From Symbiodinium sp. CCMP2592 (lineage: Eukaryota; Sar; Dinophyceae; Suessiales; Symbiodiniaceae): a DNA stretch of 64,000 bases. The position numbers and the translations under genes are program-made. The stretch covers positions 440,153 through 504,152 of the forward strand of contig CAJNDT010005445.1 of NCBI GenBank assembly GCA_905221615.1, written 5' to 3'. Below, in pieces: positions 11,043 through 21,167 of this stretch (position 1 is the first letter of the stretch; each line of letters starts with the position of its first letter). The notes under the pieces are model-generated. The model was not told the origin of the DNA. It did no database searches and saw nothing but the letters and a program-made list of their open reading frames with translations.

Positions 11043-11486
11043 TCCGAGTTCTGCGACTTCCAGCTGCGACTCCAGCTACTGCCTTTGCAAAGGATAATAT
11101 AGGGGCCTCAATAATTGGCAATAATATTTTGGGGGTTCCTTATTATAACTACAGCATAATATGCACCAAACCCTATTCTAATTATAAAGGCCCCTATATC
11201 ATAGTGCCTGTATAGAACCCGTATAGTAGCCCTGTATTAAAGACCTTTTCAAGGGAACCCTATTCTTGTTATGCAGGCCCTTATATTTCCTTTGCTCAGG
11301 GACTGGTCGTCTCAGGAAGAGGCAAGCTACGTTACCCTTTTCGCTCACCGGGGCGGGAGGATTTTGTCTATTTGTTCTCTTGGTTTAGGATTTAGGGCAT
11401 ATGGTTTAGCGCGACGGGCAGATACACCTGTAACGTTACTGGCTGATTCAACAAGTCGCTTGCCTGAATTCCTTTCTTGCAAATGA
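11043..11486 (+). CDS. Hypothetical protein, C-terminal part, three exons
   Basis: Exons 11043-11092, 11300-11382 and 11456-11486 (TGA). Phases 1-0, 0-2, 2-stop agree. The middle exon follows a good acceptor (TTTCCTTTGCTCAG) and ends before GTTTAGG; it contains GREDFVYLFS. The first intron would start with GA rather than GT, a non-canonical donor reported for dinoflagellates, and holds two foldback elements. No family recognised; 5' end unresolved. Confidence 0.48.
11096..11206. repeat. Foldback element, family F (copy 2)
   Basis: Ends GATAATATAGGGGCCTCAATA and TATAAAGGCCCCTATATC. It starts a few bases after the proposed exon end at 11092, inside the intron. Confidence 0.7.
11207..11285. repeat. 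Degenerate foldback element, family F-like
   Basis: Carries ACCCTATTCTTGTTATGCAGGCCCTTATAT, close to the right arm of family F, with a weak left arm. It ends about 15 bp before the acceptor at 11299. Confidence 0.45.
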
Positions 11487-12039
11487 GGGGATCGCAGCAC
11501 AATCCACTCGTGCCAGGGGTCCCGGCAAATCAATCTTCCTTCGGGCGGCATCGATTCTGCACCAGCTGTCTAGTTCGCTTCTGAAAACTCGACCCTAGAC
11601 CGACCTGCGCATAAACCTTCATTCCCGAAAATACTGGCAGGTGGCAAGTGAGTTCAAGACCAAATTCTACCAACGACCTGCAAGTGCAGCATCGGCGCTG
11701 TGGCCTTTTCGAATTTCATTTGATGCCTCCACATATGCATAGCACAGTATAGCTAGAATTGGTTATGATGTCATCATATGTGAAGCATACTCGATAGAGG
11801 ATGGCAGAAAAGTCTGCAATAGATAAGACTCGAACAGGAAAGACCCTAATAGCTTATCGCATCATATCATATATGTACTGTACTGCTATACAACTTCCTT
11901 TTTCTGTAACAAATACCATATAGCCAAACTGAATGTAACGTTCTGTTTGTCCGACCGAATAAGAAACATGTACCATATGCAGTTACTACTGTACAATGTA
12001 CAGTGTGTGTGTATCTATTTGTATACTCATCTAACAGTT

Positions 12040-12174
12040 GTTTTATTTTGCATGTATGTATGTATGTTTGTGTGTGTATGTATTTATGTATGTACGTATG
12101 TACGTACGTATGTATGTATGTATGTATGTACGTGTATTGTGTACATGTACAGACATGTGTGTATATAAATATCC

Positions 12175-12207
<33 letters not shown>

Positions 12208-12212
12208 GCGTG
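12040..12212. repeat. (ATGT)n and (TA)n microsatellite
   Basis: GTATGTATGTATGT-type runs with ACGT variants, then a TATATA stretch at 12188-12207. Peptides read from it are low complexity. Confidence 0.85.
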
Positions 12213-12496
12213 TGTGTAGATGTGTATTGTAACAATTTGCAGCAAATAACTCTCTCTATAACGTATAGCATGAATGTAGTTTGTTCAATATGTAGTATAA
12301 CATACAATATCACATCATGCCATGTAACAACACAGAACATAATTTGTTTGGTCGAGCACAGTATAACCGTGTTGTGATATGAACTGTGATACAGCTGTAC
12401 TCTACCGACACCAGCTGTAATGCAGAGTATTTCTCTGTGTTGCCAACAATGTGTGTTTGTGTGTGCGTTTATCTGTATATACGTATAAACCCACAC

Positions 12497-12981
12497 ATGT
12501 CTGCGCGTCTAACAAGTCTAAATCAAAGACCAGAAAATGCCCAGGTATTAGAGTTAGGTTCTTACGAGAATTCCCACCGCAATTCGTGTTTTTCGGGTCA
12601 AATTGATCGACGGGTTTAGGAGTTTGGCTGTCTAGGGGTTTGGGCTGTTAGGAGTTCAGGATTCAGCTGTAATGATTTTGTGATAACCAAGTATGAAATG
12701 AGCATCTGGAGTGTGGGGATTAGGGTGTTGGGCTTGTAGGGTGTGGGGTTTGCATAGTTTTAGTGCCTTTGGGCTTGGTCTGTGTGCATCACTCAATGCC
12801 CCAGACCTATGTCCTCCTGGCCTGCCTTCGCATATGCGGTACTCATGGAACGGAACAGTCCGTCATCCAAACCACCCGATGTTCCCAAGGAGCCCTTAAA
12901 CTCATTTGTGGATTGACTGAAAGACTTGTGGAGGCTAGAAGTCTGAAAAGGCCGATCCAGCACCCATCCGCCGCCCGATGA
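12497..12981 (+). CDS. Possible two-exon small gene
   Basis: An ATG-started open exon 12497-12613 (39 codons) ends exactly before GTTTAGG. A second exon after GAACGGAACAG runs 12859-12981 to TGA in phase 0. A different frame of the second exon reads PPDVPKEPLNSFVD then TGA and looks equally natural, so the joined product is uncertain. Confidence 0.28.
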
Positions 12982-12999
12982 TCGAAAGCTCGCAAGTTG

Positions 13000-14098
13000 C
13001 TGGTCATTCTGACCTGTGGAACCCTCTCTTGGCACCCGCCTACAGCCAATAACGCCTGGGGTCCCGATCTTCCTTGTTACTCACTATTCCAGCTTCGGAT
13101 GCCAGGAAAAAGGCCCATAAGTCAGAACAGACTCAACCGTCATGGTCTCAGGTGGCAGCAGAACTAACGGTCGACTGCATGACTTGACCACCCTGTTTGA
13201 CCTCTTTCGCCATGGCAAAGACTCTCTGTCATAGTGCAAACCAGTGCGAAGTGAGTGAAAAATGGTGCCGACCGGTTGAGACCGTAAATTCATGGGCACC
13301 AAGGGGTCTTGGAACAGGGTTCGGGGCATACGCCAGCATAACTAAGCAACCGGTAAGGAACAGAATTGGTAATGATTTCGGCTCCTATCATACTTACCAA
13401 TGGCCACCGTTGTAAGGTCACCTCGCTCCCTTGGCGGCGAAAGCCAATGCATTAGTGTTCCGGGTGGAAAGCCTAAGCCGATCCTTTCGGCCATTACGAA
13501 AACTACTACACCAGCATGGAATTGAATGCTACTATCCTCGGTCTAGGGTTTAGGGTCCTCAGTAAGGCTTGGTGCGGCACGTTGCGACAACTGGGCATGA
13601 TTCGCTTACATCGTGAACCCGGCTCAGGGGTATAGGCCCAAGCCTTATAAGCCCTGAATCGCATAGGCCCCGAAACCCTGAACCCTTGGCCCTGAATCCT
13701 CTTCCTGCAGCCTTAAAATCCTTTCAGCGTTTAAGATTCGGATTCTGCACCTTCTTCTGTTGATGATATAAAACCTGCATTACCCATAATAAGGCATATA
13801 GCATAATTCCCATAGTTTAGGGTCCTTAAGGTAATTCAGGATTTATCTCATCAACAGTTGCTCCCACTCTGACCCTGAGGTCGCAAGCTGACTCTCGCCC
13901 TGTTAAGAGACAACCCTACCGAGGCAATCGGGTTTCGGACCCGAAAACATCCTACAGCCCGTCGCCCTAAACTCGCACGCCTAATCCTGCCCCCTCCCCC
14001 TGGCGGAGAGCCCAATCACCCTAACACTAAACCCGAAATTTAGGGTTCGAAACCTTCAACCGCAAAACATCGCAACCCCGAAGCCCTAACCCGACAAG
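13000..14098. other. Non-coding or unresolved stretch
   Basis: Degenerate CCCTAAA/CCCTGAA words (13640-13720, 13960-14090) and unsupported open frames on both strands around 13084-13415. No exon chain is convincing. Confidence 0.4.
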
Positions 14099-14151
14099 GC
14101 CCGACCATGGCTCTACGACTGATGCTGGTGCACCTGGAGCGAGCTATGCGG
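14099..14151 (+). CDS. Isolated exon-like island
   Basis: Lies between CCCGACAAG and GTGCCGAT and reads PTMALRLMLVHLERAM in one frame. Upstream DNA is CCCTAAA-like. No chain found. Confidence 0.3.
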
Positions 14152-14704
14152 GTGCCGATCGGATACACTAGGGGAGTTCGATTTCTGTCGGTCTTGGGAC
14201 GTCATGTTTTGGGTGTGGGTGCTTGAGGCTAAGGATTTGTGGGGGAAGTGGTGGTATTAAGGATTCTATGTTTTATGGGGTCCAAGATGGGTTCCCAATT
14301 ATCTGAAACTGCTATTTGGATTTTGGAACTGATGGTTTAGGATGTGCGGCTTAAGGTTTCGGAGCTAGGTTAGAGTCCAACCATTCCAAAGTCATGCAGG
14401 AAAAAGCCGCGCAATGCCCCCAAGTACCTGCTACACAGGCTGGGGTCACTAGATTTTGTTCCATGGATTTCCTCAACGCCGAACCCAAAATGTCAAAAAC
14501 AAACCTGTAATTTTGACCACATCGCTGTGTCAATTATTCAGGTCTTTCTACTAGCAGGGTAGCACGGCGAAGCTTGACGTCACAGGATCTGTTTGTCGGA
14601 TCAGTGTGTAAGGTTTGCAAGGGCTTTTCGAGGTTCAGGGTTCTGCATTCATGACATGCTTTGTTGCAGGGTTCGGGGCGGTCCAGGAAACTAACCCTAA
14701 ACCC

Positions 14705-14899
14705 TGCAGGCAGCAACGTAGTTGGGTGGTAGCCGGTCGCACACAAGCTGGCTGCTTTGGGAGTTCGCTGAGAGACAGTGTCCGTATGGCGCGGCGAACA
14801 GCACAATCTATGGACGTCAATCGGCTCTTTTCCTTGATCAGAATGCTGCGTGTCCAGTCATTCATGAATGAGAGGAGCAGCACCAGGATTTCACTGGCA
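14705..14899 (-). repeat. 3' LTR
   Basis: 195 bp, identical by eye to 23150-23344. On the element strand it starts TGCCAGTGAAATCC and ends CCTGCA. Confidence 0.95.
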
Positions 14900-14915
14900 T
14901 GCCCCCCTCCCCCGC
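14900..14915 (-). other. Polypurine tract
   Basis: On the element strand this reads GCGGGGGAGGGGGGCA directly against the 3' LTR, the expected primer for plus-strand synthesis in LTR elements. Confidence 0.85.
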
Positions 14916-14917
14916 AA

Positions 14918-16587
14918 CTAGAAGAGATCAGGAACGGTTTCAACTTCTTTCTTTAACTTCTCCCTAGAGTCCTGAAGAGGTGCAAGCCCTTCTGACTTGC
15001 GCTTCCGGGCTGAACGCATGTTCTCGTCCTCCACTATGCGCCACTGGTGCTGCATGCGATAGTAAAGCTCCAGTTCTTTGTGCTCGCCTGTTTTGGTGAG
15101 TGCATTGGCGAGCTGGGCTTCTGAGTGTACCCATCTGATGGCAACACCGGTGGATCCTTGGGACTCTTTGAGGCTCAAGAGCTCGATGTTGGATCGTTTC
15201 TCTGCCCCATTGATGCTCAGCGTGGCTGTGTTGAGCTTGTCGTATACGTTCCTGGAATCGGTCACGACACATCCTGGTACGCGACCAACTACTTGATCAG
15301 GTTGTCGTAGATCTACCTGACCGTACATCATTTCGCTCCACTGGTAGCGGATGTAGTACAAGGCGTCTTCTCCATTCACGGCGGCAGCTGTCTCAGCTGC
15401 ACCTGGGCTACGGCAGGACCTGTCGATGCGTGTAGAGTGCCACGATATGGGGCTTATAGGACAGACCTCTCCTTTCATGAGGTCACCGGTGGAGGCTCCT
15501 ATGAAGATTCCCTGGGTGCTTCCCCCATCAATGCGGTTCCTATCCGAAGCATCCACCCAAGCGAAGAAGTGCATCTCAGAAGACTGTCTAGTGATTAGCA
15601 TAGCATGATCCTTGCGCTGCTTCACCTGCTCAAGTAAGAGATTGGCTTTCACCAACGTGTCCACTGTGGACTGATTGACCTCAGAGAGCAACAGTCCAAC
15701 GGAGGCCGAAACGTGTGGGGCAACTTGTTGCGCGTGCCAGCTCAGTCCTCCAAGAAGTGCTCTTAATTTTGTTTTCTCATGATCCGTAGTGGGGGCTTTC
15801 CGGGCCTTCTTTCGTGACGAGCTCACATGTATCATGTCAATGTTATCCACGTATTTGGGTTGAGAAAGCCGAAAACCCTGCTCACAGGCCTCCACTTGAA
15901 CCCCACATTGGACAAAGGAATCCTGATCCCAATCTCCCCATTTAAACCGTTCTTGGATCTTCTTCAGCATCGCCTGCCATTCAACATCTTCATCATCACC
16001 ACCGAACATGAAATCATCAACATGTCCAGAGATCATGCCTCGAACCTGGCCATCTTTTCGCCACATCCAAGCGCACGAATCAGACCACAAGCGTTCAAAT
16101 CCTATGCTCTCCAAGAACTCGGCGACTGTCTTGTACCATTCAAGAGGCGCATCAACTAAACCATAACACGCACGCCGCAACCTAGTGATTGAGCCCGTGG
16201 GCAGTCCCATGGCCTCGCAGATCTCGTCGCAAGGGAGACAGTAGAGCTCGGAAGGATATTCGCGGCCTTGAAGGAATGCTCCACTCACATCGCCTTTTCT
16301 CAGCCGCCAACCTTTGTTAGCACAGAGTTGCAACATTAGCTGTCTGGTCTGACGAGTCATGACTGGAGCCGTAGTTGCACGATGTTCATATCCAGGGTCT
16401 TGGTATCCAAGTAGCACGGCTCGTGCCTTGGGTTTAAGGCTCCCGTCTTCTTTCATTTTCCATGTGAGAATCCAACGCATACCCACTGCCTGTTCTTTGT
16501 TGGGCCTCACTCCTTCAGGTAAGGCTTCAAAGGCTTTGGCCGCTATGAAGTTCTTCACCTCAATGCTCTTGGCTCCTTGGAACTTTT
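14918..16587 (-). CDS. pol: Copia pol C-terminal part: reverse transcriptase and RNase H
   Basis: About 550 residues, open from the frame junction at 16584-16587; numbering below is from the GTG codon at 16556-16558. RT signatures: KGDVSGAFLQG (Asp 90), the YGL...APLEWY segment (about 132-142) and GHVDDFMFGG (Asp 181, Asp 182). RNase H follows: AWVDASDR (Asp 336), Glu 389, VTDSRNVYD (Asp 434). The last conserved motif, usually A-D-x-x-T-K, reads QLANALTK, so the fourth acidic residue is Asn (AAT). It makes cDNA from element RNA in the cytoplasmic particle. This frame is offset from the integrase frame, so as written it is not joined to it. UAG/UAA-free to the stop at 14918-14920. Confidence 0.92.
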
Positions 16588-19500
16588 GGAGATAAGCGAC
16601 GCTCGCTCACCTCAATGGCCTTCCGCTTGAAGGCCCCAACAAAGTAGCCGTGTAGGTCGCGAGAGGCTTGTTCCAAGCCTCGCCGGCTCTCTGGGAGTGG
16701 GATTTCCACTTCCACCGCGGCACTCTCGTCGGTCCAGAAACTGGTGTGTTCAGCTATCCAGGCTGACTGGGGAACCTTCTCCCACCAGTATTGCGCGTTG
16801 ACATGTAGGTCCCAGTCGGGTTCTGCTTGACCCACTCGTCGCACATTGCTGGGTTGGCTGGAGCCGGTGGCCTCAGCTGGCTCCATCTCTTGGTCCTCTG
16901 GGTGCAGTGCGGCCGCGGGACGCTTGGTCGACAGTCGGCGCCGTGTCGGTTGGACCTCTTGTTCAGGATGTTGTGCCCTCCGCCATTCCTCGGTGGTGGG
17001 AATCTCTGCGCTGATATCTTCATGCTGGTTTCCGCCGACTTCTTCCGCCAGACGCGTAAAAGTCCACGGAGTTTGCTGGTGTTCCGTCAGTGCCTCTACC
17101 AGCTCCTCCCTCTGGCTTGCTGGTCGCAGTTGCTCAGGACTGCACTTAATGAGCCTCCTTCCGCGAACACACCAGATGGCATGGCCTGCGCGACTGTGCC
17201 CTGCCTCATCTGCTCGAGACTCCATGGCCAGCACACGAGCCGGGCCAAGGAACCGTCCTTGGTTGGTTCCAGGATGTTTCTTGCTTTTGTTGGACTCTTG
17301 TGTCCTCCAGAAATACACCAGATCGCCGGGCTGGTATGCCTGTGTAGGTCGTGCTCGAGAATGCAGAGCCCTCTGAATGCGCTGCTCTGCCATCCATTCT
17401 GCCAGACCCTTTTCTGCTTCCGCGCGCAATCGGGCTTCCCTTGCAAAATCCTCCAGGGGACGATTGAGCACCGGTTCGGGTGCCACAGCTTGCAAAACAT
17501 TCACATGGCTCCCTGTAACATCGGGGCTGTGTCCCAGAATATGTTGTGTAGGAGAGAATCCACGGACCATTTCTCTTTGATTGAACACCGACACAGCGAT
17601 ACTCAGTAGCTCCTCTGGTCCCAGATCTTTGTCTGTCTGGCTCATCTTTGACATCAGTTGTTTGATTCCCTGAATGGCTTGCTCAGCCACTCCGATCTGC
17701 CAATGTGCTTCTCCAGGAATGATGTCTAAGTAGATACTATGGCGATCACAAAACCCTTCTACAGCTTGCGCCCGAAAACTTCCTGCTGGATCGAGCCTCA
17801 AAGTCTTTGGTCGTCCGAAAGTCTGGATCCATCCTTCATTGAGGAAATTCAGGCAGGTAACGGCGTTGGGCGCTTGAGCTTTACCTTTGGTGAGGATCTT
17901 AGCCATCTTGAATCGGGATCCCTCATCCACAATCACCATAAAGTTCTGTTGTTCTCCTGAGGTAGGATGATGCCAATGCCCTATATCGCACGTCAAAGTA
18001 TGAAACTTTGGGGGAAGCGGCTCCAATGAAGCCACTTGTCGGGGTTGCACTTTCCGCTTCTCATCACACACGGTACATCTAAAGGACTTTGCAAGCTCAA
18101 GGACCTTGGGACTCGCGTTCCTACGCTTCAGAGCCTCTACCATGTGTCGAATGCTTCCATGGCCAGTTGCAGCATGAAGGAGGTACAGCTTTTTCTTGAT
18201 GGCTTCATCTTGCTTGTTGTTCTGGGCCTTGAGGGGTCCATTCCATGCTTTGCCGCTACGAAGCACATGCGCTGACTGAACAGTCTCCTGTGGAGGGCCT
18301 GGGAATCCTAAGCTTCGGAGGTGCTCTTTGAGGCCTTCATCAACCTGTATCCAACCCCTGCTACTGTAGGCACTCACCGTCATCCTATCGCCTTTCCAAT
18401 TCTGAGTACCATGCCACTTCCTACCGGAAAACTTCTGAATCTTCTGAAACACATCCAACTTTTGGCCCTGAACCCAATGTCCCTTCAGAAGTCGCTTACT
18501 GGAAACTCCCTCAGAAGCGTCCCCTTCTGAATGTTCCACCCACAACTCCCCTTCTTGGTAGTTTCCGAGTCCTACTACATAGTTGGGGCTTTCGGGAAGG
18601 TTGTGCACATCCTTGTGAAGCTCTAAGTGACAATTATCGTTGACGACAAAAGAGGTACAGTGCACAACTTCAGGGCTCCAATGTTGAAGATAGCGCAACA
18701 CATACCTACAAACACTGGGAAAGGCTTGGCTGTGTTTCGTGACGCCATAATGGTTTCCGTGGGAATACAGTCCGAAAGCAATGTAGCGTGGCTTGGTTTC
18801 GCGAATGGGGCCTCGGTGTTGCTTGGAAGGCTTGAAGGGGAGCTGCTTCAGGAGTTGTCTACAAGCTTCGTGCTGGAAGTTGGTGTTCTGGAGGAGAGCC
18901 TGGGCCTGGGACTCAAGGCTTCTTGTTACCTCGGAACTACACACAAGGGCCTCCTGAGGGTCTTCCAACTCGTTTCCGAATCCTTCAAGCCCTGAAGCCT
19001 CTGCACCGGTTTCCGCCGTGCTCTCTGAACCCATCTCGACTCTTCCCCGAAGGCAACTCGCACACGCAACTGGAATCCTCATACCTGTCGCCTCTCCACA
19101 TGTACAGAACTCTCCTTCTCCAAAGCCCTCTAAAAGTTGCGACATCCCTGCGCACTCCTGTAGTGTCCCTTGGTGGGACAATTCCTGAGTGACTGCTCGT
19201 ACCGCTCGGGCGACATACTCGGTGGTGTACTTGCTTGGTCCTATCAGCGTCCTTCCTTGGCAATTACCATGTTTGTACTGTTTGTCACATCTACATGGTA
19301 ACGACATGTCTTGAGCCAGGCGCTTGTTGGTTGTCATGATTCGCCATCCCTTTTGAACTAGCTTATGCTCATGAACGTCTCTCAGGTTGACAGCGCATCC
19401 CTTGGTGACTGCAGACAACATGTTGTACTTCGTGGCAAACTGCTGGCACACAGGTAACCGCCAAGCTTGATTGCGCTCAGACAGTTCCACCGTAACATGA

Positions 19501-20000
19501 ACACCGCTCTGTATACATAAGGCAATCACACAGGCAGCACCTACCAGGGTTCGCACATCTTCTTCCCGCTGCTTGAGGATTTGGGCCTTTTGTTGGGGGT
19601 CCTTCATGTTCATGTTTTGGTAGGGACAGTAACCTTTACACGCCGGGTTCATCCACACATGTTGGGGTCTTTCGAGCCTGATCCTACTCAGTTGGAGCTT
19701 GAGGCCTTCACTGGTCCCTAAGTCGCATCCGTTCCACTTACCGCAGACAACAGCAGCTTCAGGGTTTTTGGTCAGTTCGCAAATCCTCTGAGCAAGATTG
19801 CTGTTGGAATGGTCGCCACACTCCATCAAAACAGGCCGATCATATCCCGCCAGGGCCTGGAAGATCTCCGGAACAACTCTACTAGCAGCCTCATCCAGAT
19901 TACGAGCCTTATGTTCACCTAAGGGAACACTCTTACTGGAGGGGCGGTCCTGGCTAGAACTTGGTTCGCTAGGCTCACTGGCAACACTCAGTTCCCGGTC
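16560..20000 (-). CDS. pol: Copia pol middle part: MTase-like domain, TET/JBP-like dioxygenase, integrase
   Basis: Residue numbers count from 21140 on the open frame, which becomes protein-like near residue 380. Residues about 435-600: Rossmann methyltransferase-like, with MECGDHSNSNLA, WMNPACKGYCPYQN, VTVELSER and KGCAVNLRD in the order of cytosine methyltransferase motifs I, IV, VI and VIII. Two Cys/His clusters follow (C616, C618, H624, C627; C679, C681, C693, C696). Residues about 785-935: 2OG-Fe(II) dioxygenase with LHKDVHN (H842, D844), GLGNYQEGELWVE, distal H910 and R919. Integrase: H989, H994, C1022, C1025 zinc site, then D1052, D1117, E1153 (35 residues between the last two) and a basic C-terminal region around 1265-1345. 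The first two domains could modify DNA bases; activity is inferred, not shown. Confidence 0.85.
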   Translation of the reverse strand, partial: DRELSVASEPSEPSSSQDRPSSKSVPLGEHKARNLDEAASRVVPEIFQALAGYDRPVLMECGDHSNSNLAQRICELTKNPEAAVVCGKWNGCDLGTSEGLKLQLSRIRLERPQHVWMNPACKGYCPYQNMNMKDPQQKAQILKQREEDVRTLVGAACVIALCIQSGVHVTVELSERNQAWRLPVCQQFATKYNMLSAVTKGCAVNLRDVHEHKLVQKGWRIMTTNKRLAQDMSLPCRCDKQYKHGNCQGRTLIGPSKYTTEYVARAVRAVTQELSHQGTLQECAGMSQLLEGFGEGEFCTCGEATGMRIPVACASCLRGRVEMGSESTAETGAEASGLEGFGNELEDPQEALVCSSEVTRSLESQAQALLQNTNFQHEACRQLLKQLPFKPSKQHRGPIRETKPRYIAFGLYSHGNHYGVTKHSQAFPSVCRYVLRYLQHWSPEVVHCTSFVVNDNCHLELHKDVHNLPESPNYVVGLGNYQEGELWVEHSEGDASEGVSSKRLLKGHWVQGQKLDVFQKIQKFSGRKWHGTQNWKGDRMTVSAYSSRGWIQVDEGLKEHLRSLGFPGPPQETVQSAHVLRSGKAWNGPLKAQNNKQDEAIKKKLYLLHAATGHGSIRHMVEALKRRNASPKVLELAKSFRCTVCDEKRKVQPRQVASLEPLPPKFHTLTCDIGHWHHPTSGEQQNFMVIVDEGSRFKMAKILTKGKAQAPNAVTCLNFLNEGWIQTFGRPKTLRLDPAGSFRAQAVEGFCDRHSIYLDIIPGEAHWQIGVAEQAIQGIKQLMSKMSQTDKDLGPEELLSIAVSVFNQREMVRGFSPTQHILGHSPDVTGSHVNVLQAVAPEPVLNRPLEDFAREARLRAEAEKGLAEWMAEQRIQRALHSRARPTQAYQPGDLVYFWRTQESNKSKKHPGTNQGRFLGPARVLAMESRADEAGHSRAGHAIWCVRGRRLIKCSPEQLRPASQREELVEALTEHQQTPWTFTRLAEEVGGNQHEDISAEIPTTEEWRRAQHPEQEVQPTRRRLSTKRPAAALHPEDQEMEPAEATGSSQPSNVRRVGQAEPDWDLHVNAQYWWEKVPQSAWIAEHTSFWTDESAAVEVEIPLPESRRGLEQASRDLHGYFVGAFKRKAIEVSERRLSPKVPRSQEH

Positions 20001-20932
20001 CTTGGAGAACGGGCTTTGATCGCCACGAAGGAGCGGTCGGTCATGCTGTCGTCGTCGGATTGGATCGCCTGCTTCCGCGGCGGCTCTGACTTCATCGCAT
20101 TCATCTCCTCCTGCATCTGTGCCAACATCGCTGCCATCTCTTCCATCTTCTTGGCCTGGTCCGCCAACTTCTTGTCCGCATCGGCAATCACCTCGGGAGA
20201 GGACGTGCTGGACTCGGCGCCCTGGTTCTTCTCGATCAAGAGGGGTCCGGTAGGACGAGCCATTCCTTTGGGAGCCGGTGGAGCTGCTGTACTCGAAGGT
20301 CGACGGGAGCTGTAGCCCTTTGCTGTTGGGGGCTCTCTCCATGTTGTCAGGGCCTGTTGGTCCTGGCCTCCGGCGGTTGGTGGATGCGTCTCCAACCACG
20401 TCGCAAGGCGACGAAGACGGGGATCGCAGTCGTTCGGCCCCTCGCGGGCCGTCTGCATCACCCACCTGGCATACTCCTTGTAGTCCGTCTGGATGTCGAT
20501 GTAGCGCATCTCCCCGTGACGGCCGAACCCCACAATGTCGCGAGCCTCGGCCGGGGCTTTCTGGAGGATCACCTTCATGGCCTTCATCTCCAGTTGCGGT
20601 TTCGTCTCGTTGCCAGTCAACTCCATCTCCAGCTCGTTGGTGCAGTAGGTGACCAGCATGCTCTTGGTTTTGGTCGATTTCCGCATTTCCCTCGTCATCA
20701 TCTCGAGCGTTGTCGAGTTCATCTCGCGCTGCGTCTGTTCCACATCTCGGCCCTGTAGTTCGAGCAGCCTGGCACGGATCTCCACCTTGGTCCATGACTT
20801 GGCCGGATGTTCTCCGTACTTGTAGAGCTCCTCGGTCAGCTGGGCCTTTGTCATCTTGTACATGGCGCGCTGGTGGTCCAGAAGTTGGACAGGACGAGCG
20901 GGGCAAGGAACTGCTTGAAGCTGAATGGCCTC
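19988..20932 (-). CDS. pol: Copia pol N-terminal block in a shifted frame
   Basis: This frame is open from just after a TGA (20933-20935) to a stop at 19988-19990, and from its ATG at 20861-20863 gives 291 residues. It contains MTKAQLTEELYKYGEHPAKS, a run resembling blocks I associate with dinoflagellate copia polyproteins, then VGFGRHGEMRY, and a C-terminal coiled-coil rich in KMEEMAAMLAQMQEEM. The parallel open frame across the same DNA is rich in G, R, D and S and reads like a shadow. So the true coding path probably enters this frame near 20,935 and leaves it near 20,000. Function unknown; perhaps a particle or nucleic acid binding segment. Confidence 0.65.
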   Translation of the reverse strand, partial: EAIQLQAVPCPARPVQLLDHQRAMYKMTKAQLTEELYKYGEHPAKSWTKVEIRARLLELQGRDVEQTQREMNSTTLEMMTREMRKSTKTKSMLVTYCTNELEMELTGNETKPQLEMKAMKVILQKAPAEARDIVGFGRHGEMRYIDIQTDYKEYARWVMQTAREGPNDCDPRLRRLATWLETHPPTAGGQDQQALTTWREPPTAKGYSSRRPSSTAAPPAPKGMARPTGPLLIEKNQGAESSTSSPEVIADADKKLADQAKKMEEMAAMLAQMQEEMNAMKSEPPRKQAIQSDDDSMTDRSFVAIKARSPRTGN

Positions 20933-20935
20933 TCA

Positions 20936-21167
20936 CAGTACTGACACATGCGTTCCTGGACGAAGCATCAGAGTTTGCACCGCAGCAGGCACTCTCACAG
21001 GGAGAAGCGAAAGAAACTTTACCCCTAGGTTTCCTACTCTTATTCCCTTGGTTCCTGATCTCTGCATGAATTACATCAGCAGCTTCCACTTGCAAACTGC
21101 CGACAGGTCCCGTTGCACTATTGACCTCCATTTTCCCCACGGGACGGGAGAGATGGAGGAGCTGTCC
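20936..21167 (-). CDS. Copia segment following the gag-protease UAG
   Basis: In frame with gag-protease, after TAG at 21168-21170, the sequence stays open (GGA CAG CTC ... then ATG at 21129-21131). It reads plausibly for about 70 residues (motif EVNSATGPVGSLQVEAADVI) before the next frame change. It may be translated by readthrough or be part of a broken polyprotein. Confidence 0.5.

Noticed and set aside
20000-20935. The N-terminal 70-380 residues of the long open frame 16560-21140 as true protein
   Set aside because: The composition is G/R/D/S-rich and shapeless, while the overlapping frame 19988-20932 carries a coiled-coil and a block typical of this element type.
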